A stretch of 64,000 nt of DNA from Larix kaempferi. Lineage: Eukaryota > Streptophyta > Pinopsida > Pinales > Pinaceae. Location: the NCBI GenBank assembly GCA_027924585.1, contig BSBM01000372.1:5997001-6061000 (forward strand), read 5' to 3'. The position numbers were made by a program, and so were the translations under genes. A model generated the notes under the pieces. The model ran no database searches and was not told where the DNA came from. It saw only the letters and a program-made list of their open reading frames with translations. Shown here in pieces: positions 1 to 10,045 of this stretch. Numbering within the stretch: position 1 is the first letter of the stretch; every line of letters begins with the position of its first letter.

Positions 1-2
1 GT

Positions 3-505
3 TATGGTTACATCTCATCTGCACAGAAGCTGAAACTATTTCCTACCACCCTAAAAGGGAATACACTGAGATGGTTCATGGGATTAGGTAGAGAAACCTT
101 TACAACAAGGGATCATATGAAGCAACATTTCCTCAACAAGTATCACGATTATTGCAGAACATGAGAACAACGAGAAAAGTTTTTCAAAATGAACCAGAAA
201 GAAGATGAAATCCTTGAAGACTTTGTTGAGTGACTCTAGTATAATTTGGAAATATCAGGCCATCCTAACGTGTGTCAGGACATTTTGAAAATTATTATTC
301 TTTGCGGAGTTAGGGATGACTTCTTAGACATGCTGAACATGCTAGGAAAGGGAGATATATTGAGGGAATCATACAATGATATAGTGGAACTTTGCCATAG
401 ATGTTCTAGGGGATCTGCTAGAAACATAACTCGCACTCGGTATGTTTATAGTAGGGCACAAAAGTCAGCCAATGGTGGACCCACAAGAGTAGAAATTGAT
501 AATCT
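3..505 (+). pseudogene. gypsy gag, N-terminal part (retrotransposon gag domain)
   Basis: The third frame reads a gag capsid domain with the typical LKLFPTTLKGNTLRWF core and a later FLNKYH motif. Gag packages the element RNA into cytoplasmic particles. Stops at about 162, 231 and 237 interrupt the frame. The open part from 246 ends in VEIDNL exactly where the Copia-1 LTR starts at 506, and the frame resumes after 5301 with FENFNIDVMSSVAS. The start codon lies outside the window. Confidence 0.8.
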
Positions 506-1073
506 TGTTGAAATATTGTAACTTCAAAGAATATTCTATTTGTATTTTATTATTATTCATCTAAAGATGTTTTATTCCTCTGTGGGGATGTTATTATTAT
601 GTAAAGTCATTGAGGTAAATCCTCCTATGTAAGTCGGGGCAATATATCCCCTAAGAGTCATTTGTAATGGGTTGTTTAAGTCCCCTAGAGGGGTGAGCCT
701 AGTTAGCAAGAGAATAAACCATTAAGGCCGACCTGTCAATTGTAAAATTCAAGTGACTATAAAGTATAAATAGAGGAGGTGTGTTCCTCATTTGAACACA
801 CACTTACTCACTTGTGAACTCGCATAGGAGAGAGAGAGATCCGCAAAGGTGGAGAAGGAGCTCTTGTTTGGGGATTTCATCTTTGTACTTGTTGATCATC
901 TATATTGAGTAAGTTTTGCTGGGATTTATACCCCATGAGGGTTTTCGAGGATAAATCTGTGTCTCTTGTGTTTATGATGTACTTGTTATTCTTTCAGTGA
1001 TCCTGTATATTCTATTGTTGTGAAATTGAATTGAATATTGATGTTATCTATCTTAGCATATTGAATCTTAACA
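506..1073 (+). repeat. Copia-1 5' LTR (568 bp)
   Basis: It starts TGTTGAAATATTGTAAC and ends TTGAATCTTAACA, and aligns along its length with 4739-5296. A TATA-like stretch (AAGTATAAATAG, about 761-772) and a purine run GAGAGAGAGA near 830 fit a promoter and early leader. The start is set by the 5-bp duplication AATCT just before it. Confidence 0.93.
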
Positions 1074-1085
1074 TGGTTTCAGAGA
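1074..1085 (+). other. Copia-1 primer binding site
   Basis: TGGTTTCAGAGA directly follows the LTR. It resembles the TGGTATCAGAGC site that pairs with the 3' end of initiator methionine tRNA, with mismatches, as expected for a decayed copy. Confidence 0.75.
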
Positions 1086-2639
1086 TATCCTGAAGGAAGG
1101 CAATGTATGGCATTTACGACACTTGTTTCACTTGGGACAATTTGAAGGCTAGGGCTTTGTATAGAAAAACATAGTCATTGCATAAATTTCGCTATAAATC
1201 ACTTTTGGCGAAGGTTTAGGATATGAAACTTGGACATGACGAAGATGACATGTTCCTATACCTTGTATCCGAGTTTCAGCCTCATATTCATTGTACATTG
1301 TGAGATATGATCCGTACAAGTTAGGGTTTCTGCCTCTTCCAGAATGTAGCCCTAAATAGATGACCTAGGGAAAAAGGTTATATCTCTAGATTGGAAGATC
1401 CAAATGGAATTCCGTAAAATGTGACAGATAGGGAACAGAATTTAGTTTTACAGGTCCACGTATCAGAGGTCAAAGTTGAAATAGTGACACGTGGCACTCC
1501 GTACAAGTTCGCTATGCAGTTTCATCCCATAAAAAGGTCATGTTGGGAAAATTAGCATATTTATCTCATGGAGAGTCCAATGAAGCTAAAATATGGGGAG
1601 TTAAAAATATGACAAGTCAGGATACCACATGCCGAAGTTTCAGACCCTGAGGATCCGAAATTTCAAAGATACACCAGAAACAATGTGACACATATGAAAT
1701 GGATCAACAAAGGAAATCAAAGAAGAGGAGGAAGAAGCTCTCACTTAGGGTTTTTAGTTTTTTAGGTATGGCATGACCTGATACAATGTTGGAGACACCT
1801 GATGCAACATTGGAAACTTTGAAAATGAATTTGGAATCCATTCATCATAGATATTAGTCTTCCATCAAAATGTTGTGGGAGGAAGGAGATTGAAAATTAG
1901 GGTTTCCAAGTAAGAATAAACCCTAGAAAAGTTGGGAGGCTCATAGGGTAGAAATGAAGGAGGTTTAAATGGAAGTGATATTCTATCATCCTAGCACCAT
2001 GAACCCATATAAGATGTTTACAAGTGATCTACCTTGAATGCTTAGGGTTTTACCCTTATAGAGAAGACTACAGGCAATCTCGACAGGTATGACTTGAGGA
2101 GATACATGTATGTTTTGAAATGTGTTTCATGATTAAGTTCATGATATGTTTGTCTTCATATTATTGAGGTTAGTACAATCATGATTAATTTTAGACTTGT
2201 CTTATCACCTTGGTAAAGGTATGAATGCATGTGGATGATAGAAGACATTCATTGATTAGGGTAATGACACTTATGATTGTACTAATGCACTTGTGGTGTT
2301 GTATGAGGATGTTGTTGTGTGATAACATGAAAGGTACATCAAGAAAGACAAATCAAGTTCCAGATCAAGAATATATGACCATGGTGACATGAAGACAAAG
2401 ACTCATCCATATTCATTGATCACATAGAAGATTTACTTACAAGGTATGTATAATTTGGTTCTACAATGCTTAACTTATGAAATATGCAAGTTACCAGCAC
2501 AAGGTCTCTAAATCATTGAAGATAACAAATATGACATCGTTTGGCTATGTTAGACATAACTAGAAAGAATGATATTCCAGGTATGTTTTCCTATATCGAG
2601 TTAGAGGTACGATAGACTTTGGTCTATACTATGTTGGAG
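1086..2639 (+). other. Copia-1 interior without recognisable coding
   Basis: This 1.5 kb is inside Copia-1, but I see no gag zinc knuckle, protease, integrase or reverse transcriptase motif in any frame, and stops are frequent. Short open stretches near 1100-1330 match no family I know. It may be rearranged leader or gag, or unrelated captured DNA. Confidence 0.5.
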
Positions 2640-3094
2640 ATCATGACTTCATATTGTATGGTTATACAGATGGAGATTGGGCTGGAAGTGTCTCACACAA
2701 AAAGAGCACATCGGGTGGATGTTATTGTCTGGGTTCTACTATGATCTCATGGTTTAGCAGGAAGTAGTCTAGTGTGGCTCTCATCACAGCTGAAGCGGAA
2801 TATATAGAAGCTTGCTCTGCTAGTTGTGAAGCCATATGTCTTTGGAAGCTATTGTCCGGACTAATTGACTTAGAGATGGACTCCACTGTGATCCTCTGTG
2901 ACAACCAGAGTTGCATCAAGATGACTGAGAATCTTGTGTTCCATGATAAGTCAAATCACATAGAGATCCGATATTTCTATATACGGGATATGGTGAAAAA
3001 AGGAGCTATAAAGATGGATTATGTGAGCATTGATGAGAAAGTTGTTGATGTATTGACCAAACCTCTATCTCGAGTAAAGTTTGAATATTTCTGA
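2640..3094 (+). pseudogene. copia RNase H and pol C-terminus (Copia-1)
   Basis: The translation carries the copia RNase H hallmarks in order: YTDGDWAGS, KSTSGG, then (after a TAG near 2767) TAEAEYIEAC, the WKLL helix, ILCDNQSCIKM, and the pol tail with HIEIRYFYIRDMV and VLTKPLS. RNase H removes the RNA strand during reverse transcription. One stop separates the two halves and the rest of pol upstream is missing. An F-stop (FEYF*) ends it, followed by DKLGVV, which also resembles the usual tail. Confidence 0.85.
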
Positions 3095-3138
3095 GACAAG
3101 CTTGGTGTAGTTCAAAATGACCCTCCTCAAAAAGGGGA

Positions 3139-3410
3139 GTGGCATGCATTGATGATGAGGATACTTGTATCGATGGTGAGGATACCTGTATTGATGATGA
3201 GGATACTTGTATTGATGATGAGGATACATGTATCGATGATGAGGATACTTGTATCGATGATGAGGATATGTGTATCAATGGTGAGGATACTTGTATCGAT
3301 GATGAGGATACATGTATCAATGATGAGGAGACTTGTATAGATGATGAGTATACTTGTATCAACGATGAGGTCGATGATGCGGATGCTTGTATCGACGGTG
3401 AGGTCGATGA
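3139..3410 (+). repeat. 21-bp minisatellite, about 12 copies, readable as an acidic Cys heptad
   Basis: The unit GATGATGAGGATACTTGTATC repeats about a dozen times with point changes. Because 21 is a multiple of three, the + strand reads DDEDTCI heptads without a stop from 3139 to 3432. The array follows the end of pol and is probably non-coding; the open frame follows from the period. The other strand reads a Ser-rich shadow. Confidence 0.9.
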
Positions 3411-3810
3411 GTGGTCCTTAGACATGGTCTAAGTTGACAAGTGGATTGAATCATCCCTAGAGTCTAGTCCTAAATTAATCCAAAGACTTGTGTCTTCATG
3501 AGTGGTCCTTAGACTTGGTCTAAGTTGACGATTGGATTGCATCATCCTCGGAATCTAGTCCTAAATGAATCTGGAGACTTGTGTCTTCGTGAGTAGTCCT
3601 TATACTTGGTCTAAGTTGACGAGTGGACTGCATCATCCCTGGGATCTAGTCCTAAATGAATCCAGAGACTTGTGTCTTCGTGAGTAGTCCTTAGACTTGG
3701 TCTAATTTGACGAGAGGATTGCATCATCCCTTGACTCTATTCCTAAATGAATCCGGGGACTTGTGTCTTCATGAGTGGTCCTTAGACTTGGTCTAAGTTG
3801 ATGAGTCGAT
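3411..3810 (+). repeat. 91-bp tandem repeat, about 4.4 copies
   Basis: GTGGTCCTTAGACTTGGTC or a close variant recurs at 3411, 3502, 3593, 3684 and 3775, an exact 91-bp period. Each unit ends in GACTTGTGTCTTCGTGA with small changes. It abuts the 21-bp array with no spacer and lies inside Copia-1 between pol and the 3' LTR. Confidence 0.92.
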
Positions 3811-4200
3811 TGCATCATCCTTGGATTTATGTCCTAAAGTGATAGGGATTGATCCTCCCATAAGTGAATCAGGGTTGCATCATCCTTGGATTTATGTCCT
3901 CAAGTGATAGGGATTGATCATCCCATAAGTGGATCAGGATTGCATCATCCTTGGATTTATGTCCTAAAGTGATAGGGAATGATCATCCCGTAAGTGGATC
4001 GAGATTGCATCATCCTTGGATTTATGTCCTAAAGTGATAGGGATTGATCATCCCATAAGTGGATCAGGATTGTATCATCCTTGGATTTATGTCCTAAAGT
4101 GATAGGGATTGATCATCCCGTAAGTGGATCAGGATTGTATCATACTTTTCTTTATGTCCTAAAGTGAGAGGGATTGATCATCCCATAATTGGATCATGTG
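3811..4200 (+). repeat. 65-bp tandem repeat, 6 copies
   Basis: TGCATCATCCTTGGATTTA or a close variant recurs at 3811, 3876, 3941, 4006, 4071 and 4136, a 65-bp period. The first 10 bases also occur inside the 91-bp unit, so this array may have grown out of the preceding one. Confidence 0.92.
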
Positions 4201-4203
4201 TAT

Positions 4204-4530
4204 TGTAGATATTGATGATGTTGTTGATTGAGAGATCCAAATGATGTTGTTGATTGAGATATTCAAATGATGATGTTGATCGAGAGATCCATATGATGAT
4301 GTGGTTGATCAAGAGATCTAGATGATGTTGTTGATAGAGAGATCTAGATGATGATGTTGTTGATCGAGAGATCTAGATGATGTTGTTGATTGAGAGATCC
4401 AGATGATGCTATTGATCGAGAGATCCAGATGTTGATCGAGAGATCCAGATGATGTTGTTGTTTGAGAGATAGAGATGGTGTTGTTGATCGAGAGATCCAG
4501 ATGATGATGTTGCCGTAGACAATCGAGTGA
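4204..4530 (+). repeat. imperfect 24-36 bp tandem repeat (GAGAGATCCAGATGATG)
   Basis: About ten imperfect units combine GAGAGATCCAGATGATG with a variable number of GTTGTTGAT triplet blocks. It is the fourth and last repeat array before the 3' LTR of Copia-1. Confidence 0.8.
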
Positions 4531-4738
4531 TCGAGTGCTGCAGAAGATGAAGAATTAGTATTGTAGATGTTGATGTTCCAATAGTGAAGATATTAAAGAT
4601 GTTCCAGTAGTTGTTCCAGTTGCTGATGATGATTGAAGAAAACTTGCAATGATTTATAGATGTATCACTATGATGTTGTTGAGGACCTCTCCTTTCTCCT
4701 GCAGATGTTGTTAGAATATACTTCTCATTAAGGGAGAG

Positions 4739-5296
4739 TGTTGAAATATTGTAACTTCAAAGAATATTCTATTTGTACTTTATTATTATTCATCCGAAGA
4801 TGTTTTATTCCTCCATAGGGATGTTATTATTATGTAAATTCATTGAGATAAATCCTCCCATGTAAGTCAGGGCAATATATCCCCTAAGAGTCATTTGTAA
4901 TGGGGTGTTTAATTCCCCTAGAGGGGTCATCCTAGTCATCAAGAGAATAAACTATCGAGGTCGACCTATCAAGTGTAAAATTCAAGTTAAATAGAGGAAG
5001 TATGTTCCTCATTTGAACACACAGTCACTCACTTGTGAACTCATATAGGAGAGAGAGAGAGATTTGCAAAGGAGGAGAAGGAGCTCTTATTTGGGGATTT
5101 CATCTTTGTACTTGTTGATCATCTATATTGAGGAACTTTTGTTGGGTTTTCTACCGCATGAAGGTTTCCCAGGATAAATCTGTGTATCTTGTGTTTATGT
5201 TGTGCTTGTTATTCTTTCGGTGATCCTATATATGCTATTGTTGTGAAATTGAATTGAATGCTGATGTTATCTATCTTAGCATATTGAATCTTAACA
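4739..5296 (+). repeat. Copia-1 3' LTR (558 bp)
   Basis: It matches 506-1073 and starts TGTTGAAATATTG just after a purine tract (AAGGGAGAG, 4730-4738), the plus-strand primer. It ends TTGAATCTTAACA, followed by the target duplication AATCT. The interrupted gag frame resumes immediately afterwards. Confidence 0.93.
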
Positions 5297-5948
5297 AATC
5301 TATTCGAGAATTTTAATATTGACGTGATGAGCTCTGTAGCTTCATAGTTTGATTCCATGAAGGAAAAACAAAAACAAGCTGAAGAAGAATTGGCACTAGA
5401 CATATTTTGTCCTAAGTGCACAAAAAAAACATACTCTGCAGGAATGTCCACTTGATAGTGTCGAAGTGTGTGGTATTTGTGAATTAAATCATGATACCAT
5501 AATTTTTCCTTCATTATCAACTATTAAGGTAGCACTATAAATATCAAGTAAGGAGGTTGAACAAGATTATTTCGTTGCTCCGAAGAAGCCACGACAACTC
5601 CACGACTTAGGTACAAATTCATAATTTTTTCCACCTTTCAATACTTGGAATAATATGTATAATAAACCTCAGCTCCAAAAGCAATATCAATACCCTACCA
5701 ATCAATGGAATCATCCTAATCAACCTCTTGCTCAATATCTTACACCATGGACATCATGGCCACCTCATCCAAATCAACCTGCTCCTTGGTATCAAGGATG
5801 GAGAGGCCCTTCTCAAGGAAATCAATTCCCTTCACCACCACATTATCAACAACCATAGTTGTAGCTCCCTCTGAATGCCTTGTGAAATAATCCTCCACTA
5901 TGACCTCAACAACTTATACAACTTAATCATAACCCAAATAATAAGGCA
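5297..5948 (+). pseudogene. gypsy gag, C-terminal part with Cys motifs and Pro/Gln-rich tail
   Basis: After the AATCT duplication the gag frame continues, with a TAG at about 5327. A lysine/glutamate-rich helix leads to FCPKCTKK and VCGICELNHDT, which look like worn nucleocapsid cysteine motifs that would bind RNA. Frame changes follow. From 5655 to 5858 the product is rich in Gln, Pro and Trp (PWYQGW, PPHYQQP), a linker typical of Athila/Tat-type gag. Confidence 0.7.
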
Positions 5949-6713
5949 GTGCAACAAGTTGAAATGCCAAATATGTCAACATACTCTATCACGAAATTCC
6001 AGTGTAATGATTTTCGCTTGCGGTCAAGAAGGGTGGTGGAACCGATAGTCATTGAGGATATCCCATCCCCCTTGGAAGACCAAACCGAGGAACAAAGCGA
6101 GAAACAACCCGATAGTGTAAATTACACAACAAATCCTAGTAAGGATGATGCGTCAACACTAGATGATATTACTCCTATGAATATTCCATCAAATCCACCA
6201 TACCCTAAGCGATTGGCTTTAACAAAGATAGTAGAACATCGCTACTTTGATATCCTAGGGGAACTAAAAAATCTCCATGTCAGAATTACATTGCTGCAGG
6301 CCATTCAGGATGTGACAAATTATGCTAAGGAAGTAAGGGACCTATGCGTAAATAAACTTGGTAGGAAACCCAAGGATCCCCTCACAGTTCATGTGGTGGG
6401 AAAAATATCAGCATTAATGCTAGGGAAAACTCCACCTGCTAAATATGATGACCCAAGGAACCATACTATTATAGTACAAATTGGGCATACAATGATTCTG
6501 AATGTCTTAGTGGAATTGGGTGCAACAATAAATATTATGACAATTGAGATTGTGAAACAACTAGGACTCACCAACCTTAGATCAACCTCCACTTTGTTGG
6601 AGTTGGATGATAGATCTCGTATTCAACTAGAGGGAAATTTGGACAAGCTTGTAATTTCTCTCGACTCCTTGAAGTATCCTGTCGATTTCCTCATACTTCA
6701 ACCCAAATTGTAG
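5949..6713 (+). pseudogene. gypsy aspartic protease region
   Basis: The open stretch has an acidic linker (IEDIPSPLEDQTEEQSE), the YPKRLA motif, and then a protease core reading VLVELGATINIMT near residues 192-204. The family usually has LDLGASINLM here, and the catalytic Asp appears as Glu, so activity should be lost. The protease would cleave gag-pol into mature proteins. A stop ends the frame at 6713, and a worn linker leads to the reverse transcriptase. Confidence 0.75.
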
Positions 6714-7119
6714 TTGGGGAGACATCCGTTATGCCATTAGGATATATGATGATTTCTGATGGAATTAACACTAAAAACCTTACCCTTTACTCACTGGATA
6801 AGCCAAGCAGTGATGTTGAAGCTCTATTATAGGTCAAGTTTGAGGAATAAAGTGCTCAACCCCTTCTTACTTTAGGGAAATCTCTTACCTTTAAGAATGA
6901 AACTAAAGATGATGCCATCAACAGTTTCATCAGTGATCCCTTAACAGTAACCCAACAAGGCTACTATATGCTCGATAATGTGATGAATGAAACTAATCAG
7001 GAAGAAATTACTTAGGAAGTCTTAGATGAAACAATACCCTTAGTTGTCAATTCTAAAAGTATCCCAATTGAAATTGAGCCAGGAAAGAACTTAAATGTTA
7101 ATCCCAATCTGACACCCTG

Positions 7120-8172
7120 AGAGACTTAGCTCCTCAATGAGTTGTTGAAAGAACACAAAGAGTCCTTTGCATGGGAATATACATACATGAAGGGTATTCC
7201 TTCTGAGCTGTGTACCCATCATATTTATATCAAAAGTGACTGCCACCCGATTTTCCAACCCCAACTTAGAATGAACCCTAACCTAAAGGATATTATGAAA
7301 GAAGAACTTCAAAATATTTTAAACAGAGGATTTATTTATCCAATCTTAGACAATGAGTGGGTTTCCCCACTAGTAATTGTGCCTAATAAAAATGGCAAGT
7401 GGAGGATATGCAGGGATTATAGAGAATTGAATACAACCACACAAAAGGATCATTTTCCCTTGTCATTCATCAATCAAGTCTTGGACACTATGTTTGAGAA
7501 AAAGTTCTTTTGATTTTTGGATGGTTTTAGTGGATACAATCAGATACAAATTTCCCTTGAAGATCAGGATAAAACCACCTTCACCTGTCCTTGGGGAACT
7601 TTTACATACATGGTACTTTTGTTTGGGCTGTGGAATGCACCAACAACTTTTCAACGAGATGTGATAGGTATATTTTCTGATATGGTTAATGGCTGCATGG
7701 AAATTTTTATGGATGATTTTACACCGTATGGAAGTGATTTTGATGAAACTCTAAGAAACCTTAAAAAAGTGCTGAAACACTATAAACAAACCCACCTCTC
7801 TTTAAGTACAAAAAATGCCACATGATGATGAGTGAAGGGGTGGTTTTGGGACATTTCATATATGCTGCAAGAATTCAAGTAGACATTTCTAAAATAAAGG
7901 TAATATTGAATATGCCAACTCTAGGGACATAAAGAAAGGTACGTAGATTTTAGCGACATGCTGGTTACTACTGTTGTTTCATTGAAAGGTTTTCCAAATT
8001 AGTGTCTCCTATGTTTTCCCTGTTGAAAGAAGATGTTGAGTTTACTTGGACTGATAATTTCCAATTTTCTTTTCCAGAATTGAATAAACAGTTGTCCACA
8101 ACTCCTATCTTACATGGGCCCAATTGGTCCCTTCCTTTCCATATCTATTCGGATGCTTTAGATATGGCTATT
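7120..8172 (+). pseudogene. gypsy reverse transcriptase and start of RNase H
   Basis: The reverse transcriptase signature is clear: FAWEYTYMKGIP, WVSPLVIVPNKNGKWRICRDYRELN, FLDGFSGYNQI, TFTCPWGTFTY, a LWNAPTTFQRDV stretch and the catalytic FMDDF near 7710. This enzyme copies element RNA into DNA. A TGA at 7514 and a frame change after 7825 disable it. The tail reads EFTWTDNFQFSFPEL and PFHIYSDALDMAI, the start of RNase H, and stops at the Copia-2 insertion. RNase H resumes at 13637. Confidence 0.9.
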
Positions 8173-8927
8173 TGTTAGTATATTCCTATACTCCATCCTA
8201 GTCCTACCAACATTTTCATCATTTGCATTTTCAGTCTTGCATGCATTTTTGCATGCATCCTATTCATCAGTCCCAACACCTAGCCCCCGGTTAGCTAGCC
8301 CCGGGAGCTTCTCATTGATCAGTTTCATCCCTCCTAGTGCTTAGTGCGCCCTGCATGCAGTTGCATGCATCTCATGCTCCCTCTCTCACCTTCCATTCAG
8401 TTGTACTTCAGTTATCTTCAGTTCTTTCCTTGATTTAAGGCTAGACTGACTATCAACTGACTGTATCATTCTGATGGACCTCCAGTGAGACTAGACTTCC
8501 GATTCTGACTCTAGTTAGCTCCTCATGCACCCTCCACTGAGCCTCCTTCATTCAGTTAGTGCCAGTTACACTCCGTTACACCTACCACACTGAGTTAGAC
8601 TCAATTTGATTGATGGTTGACAGTTACTTGTGCATTGATGACTCGACTAATGATGATGAAGACTTCTAGTTGTGCTCTGATGACACTCCAATGATATTTT
8701 GATCTCTCCATGTAGGCTAATTTGAATTACACCCTTGGTATTCGAATCCTGTGCATTGTATCATTACTGTTTTACTATTCTGATTAATGAAACACGTGTG
8801 AATATTCTACTCCTATCTGAGTTCCATTGGATCTATGTTCCGCTACACTATTCTTCTTCTATTTTCCTAAATTCTTTCATTGTAAGGTTTACATTATCTC
8901 TTTGGATCCACTGTGAGTATTTTGACA
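8173..8927 (+). repeat. Copia-2 5' LTR (755 bp)
   Basis: It aligns with 12855-13631 throughout. It holds the CATGCATTTTTGCATGCAT palindromic block and a GTTAGACTCA-type motif that also occur in the LTR at 20051, so the two belong to related families. The end is fixed by the primer site at 8928 and the start by the CTATT duplication. Confidence 0.92.
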
Positions 8928-8940
8928 TGGTATCATAGCC
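8928..8940 (+). other. Copia-2 primer binding site
   Basis: TGGTATCATAGCC lies directly after the LTR and differs by one base from the initiator methionine tRNA site TGGTATCAGAGC over its core. Confidence 0.85.
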
Positions 8941-9044
8941 ATTTGAGAGTATATTCTACCTCCATTCTTGAGAGTTTTTTGCAGGTATTTCGAAGATCCA
9001 GCAGTAGCAGTAGTTTCACTTTTGCACTCATTCCAGTAGTCAAG

Positions 9045-9832
9045 ATGAGCAATTCGAATGCTCTTTCCTCTCCCATAATCCTCACTCCTTTCAATTACTT
9101 TGATTGGAAGAGTGAGATGAAATTATTCTTGTGTACTAGACAGCTATACAGGTTAGTCATGGGAAGATAAGCCAAACCACATTCAGCTGTGGAGAAAACC
9201 AATCATCTAAATAAAATGGATGAATCTTTTGGTTACATATTCCTTCATATGTCTAGAGATCTATTGTTTCATGTTGAAGGATTGAAGACTCCAAATGAGT
9301 TATGGACAAAATTGGAGAGTCTTTTTGGCAAACAAGATGGGATAAGAGGCCATGCTCTCGAAAATGAATTGGTTTCCCTACAACCTAGAAATTTTGAGAC
9401 CATTCAAGAATTCTTCTCAAAATTTAAGAACTTGGTTTTGCAATGAAAGCATTGTGGCATCACTAAAACTGATGATCAATTGGTCCTCTCCATTTTGAGC
9501 AAACTTGGATCTGAATTTTCTCTCTTTGTATCTACCTTCCATTCTGGGTGAATGTAAATCCCTAGATGAAATATGCCAACCTTAGAAGTATTTACTGAAG
9601 CTCTCATTCAAGAAGAGGACAAATTGATTCAAATGGGTTCCATCAAGGCCTCCAAGGATCTAGCTCTTCTAGCTGGAGAAGCAAGTGGGACGAATGTAAA
9701 AGGGAGGCAAAAGGGCAAGGACAAGAAGCCATCTAAATCCAAGCTAAATGACATTTCAAGTCCATCAAAAGGATCCTCCGGCTCCAAGAAGGACAAACAA
9801 AAAATATCTTAGTGTCCCTACTGCAAGAGAGG
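9045..9832 (+). pseudogene. copia gag (Copia-2)
   Basis: The ATG at 9045 begins MSNSNALSSPI, followed by the copia gag pattern FNYFDWKSEMKLFL, ELWTKLESLFGKQDGIRG and LENELVSLQP. Stops fall at 9168, 9444 and near 9550, all in the same frame. The product becomes Lys/Ser-rich (KGKDKKPSKSK) before a worn nucleocapsid knuckle (CPYCKRGYHPERSC), where a TAG at about 9810 cuts it. Gag forms the virus-like particle. Confidence 0.85.
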
Positions 9833-10045
9833 ATACCACCCAGAGAGATCTTGCATGCACAAGAAAATAGATCAACTAACCAAGCTTCGTGAACAGAACA
9901 AAATTGCTATTCCAAAATATGCAAAGATGTATGATTCTAGAAGTGGATTTGATGGTCATGAGGATTGCCATGCATTGATGGATGGTTTTTCAAAATCAAA
10001 GGCCCTCCTCATAGATTTTGGAGCCTCCAACCACATGGTTGCCTC
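9833..10045 (+). pseudogene. copia protease, first part (Copia-2)
   Basis: After the nucleocapsid remnant the frame reaches LLIDFGASNHMVAS. The family normally has a D-S-G or D-T-G active site; here the Asp remains but the second residue is Phe. The frame is cut by the DNA transposon at 10046 and continues in the matching sense at 11864 with VASEESFSFG. Confidence 0.8.

Larger units (their letters stand above)
506..5296 (+). mobile_element. Copia-1: Ty1/copia element inserted in gypsy gag
   Basis: Two LTRs (506-1073 and 4739-5296) start TG and end CA. The 5-bp target duplication AATCT occurs at 501-505 and 5297-5301. A tRNA-iMet-type primer site follows the 5' LTR and a purine tract precedes the 3' LTR. 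The interior is 3.7 kb, but only an RNase H end (2640-3094) is recognisable. A large block of four tandem-repeat families lies between it and the 3' LTR. Most of gag-pol is absent or beyond recognition. The LTRs differ at many positions, so the insertion is old. Confidence 0.93.

Noticed and set aside
3006-3425. 139-codon Ser-rich frame on the - strand
   Set aside because: It is the reverse reading of the 21-bp tandem array, and its regularity comes from the repeat period.
3411-4200. Regular repeats resembling a CRISPR array
   Set aside because: Units are contiguous with no unique spacers, lie inside a retrotransposon, and the genome is eukaryotic.
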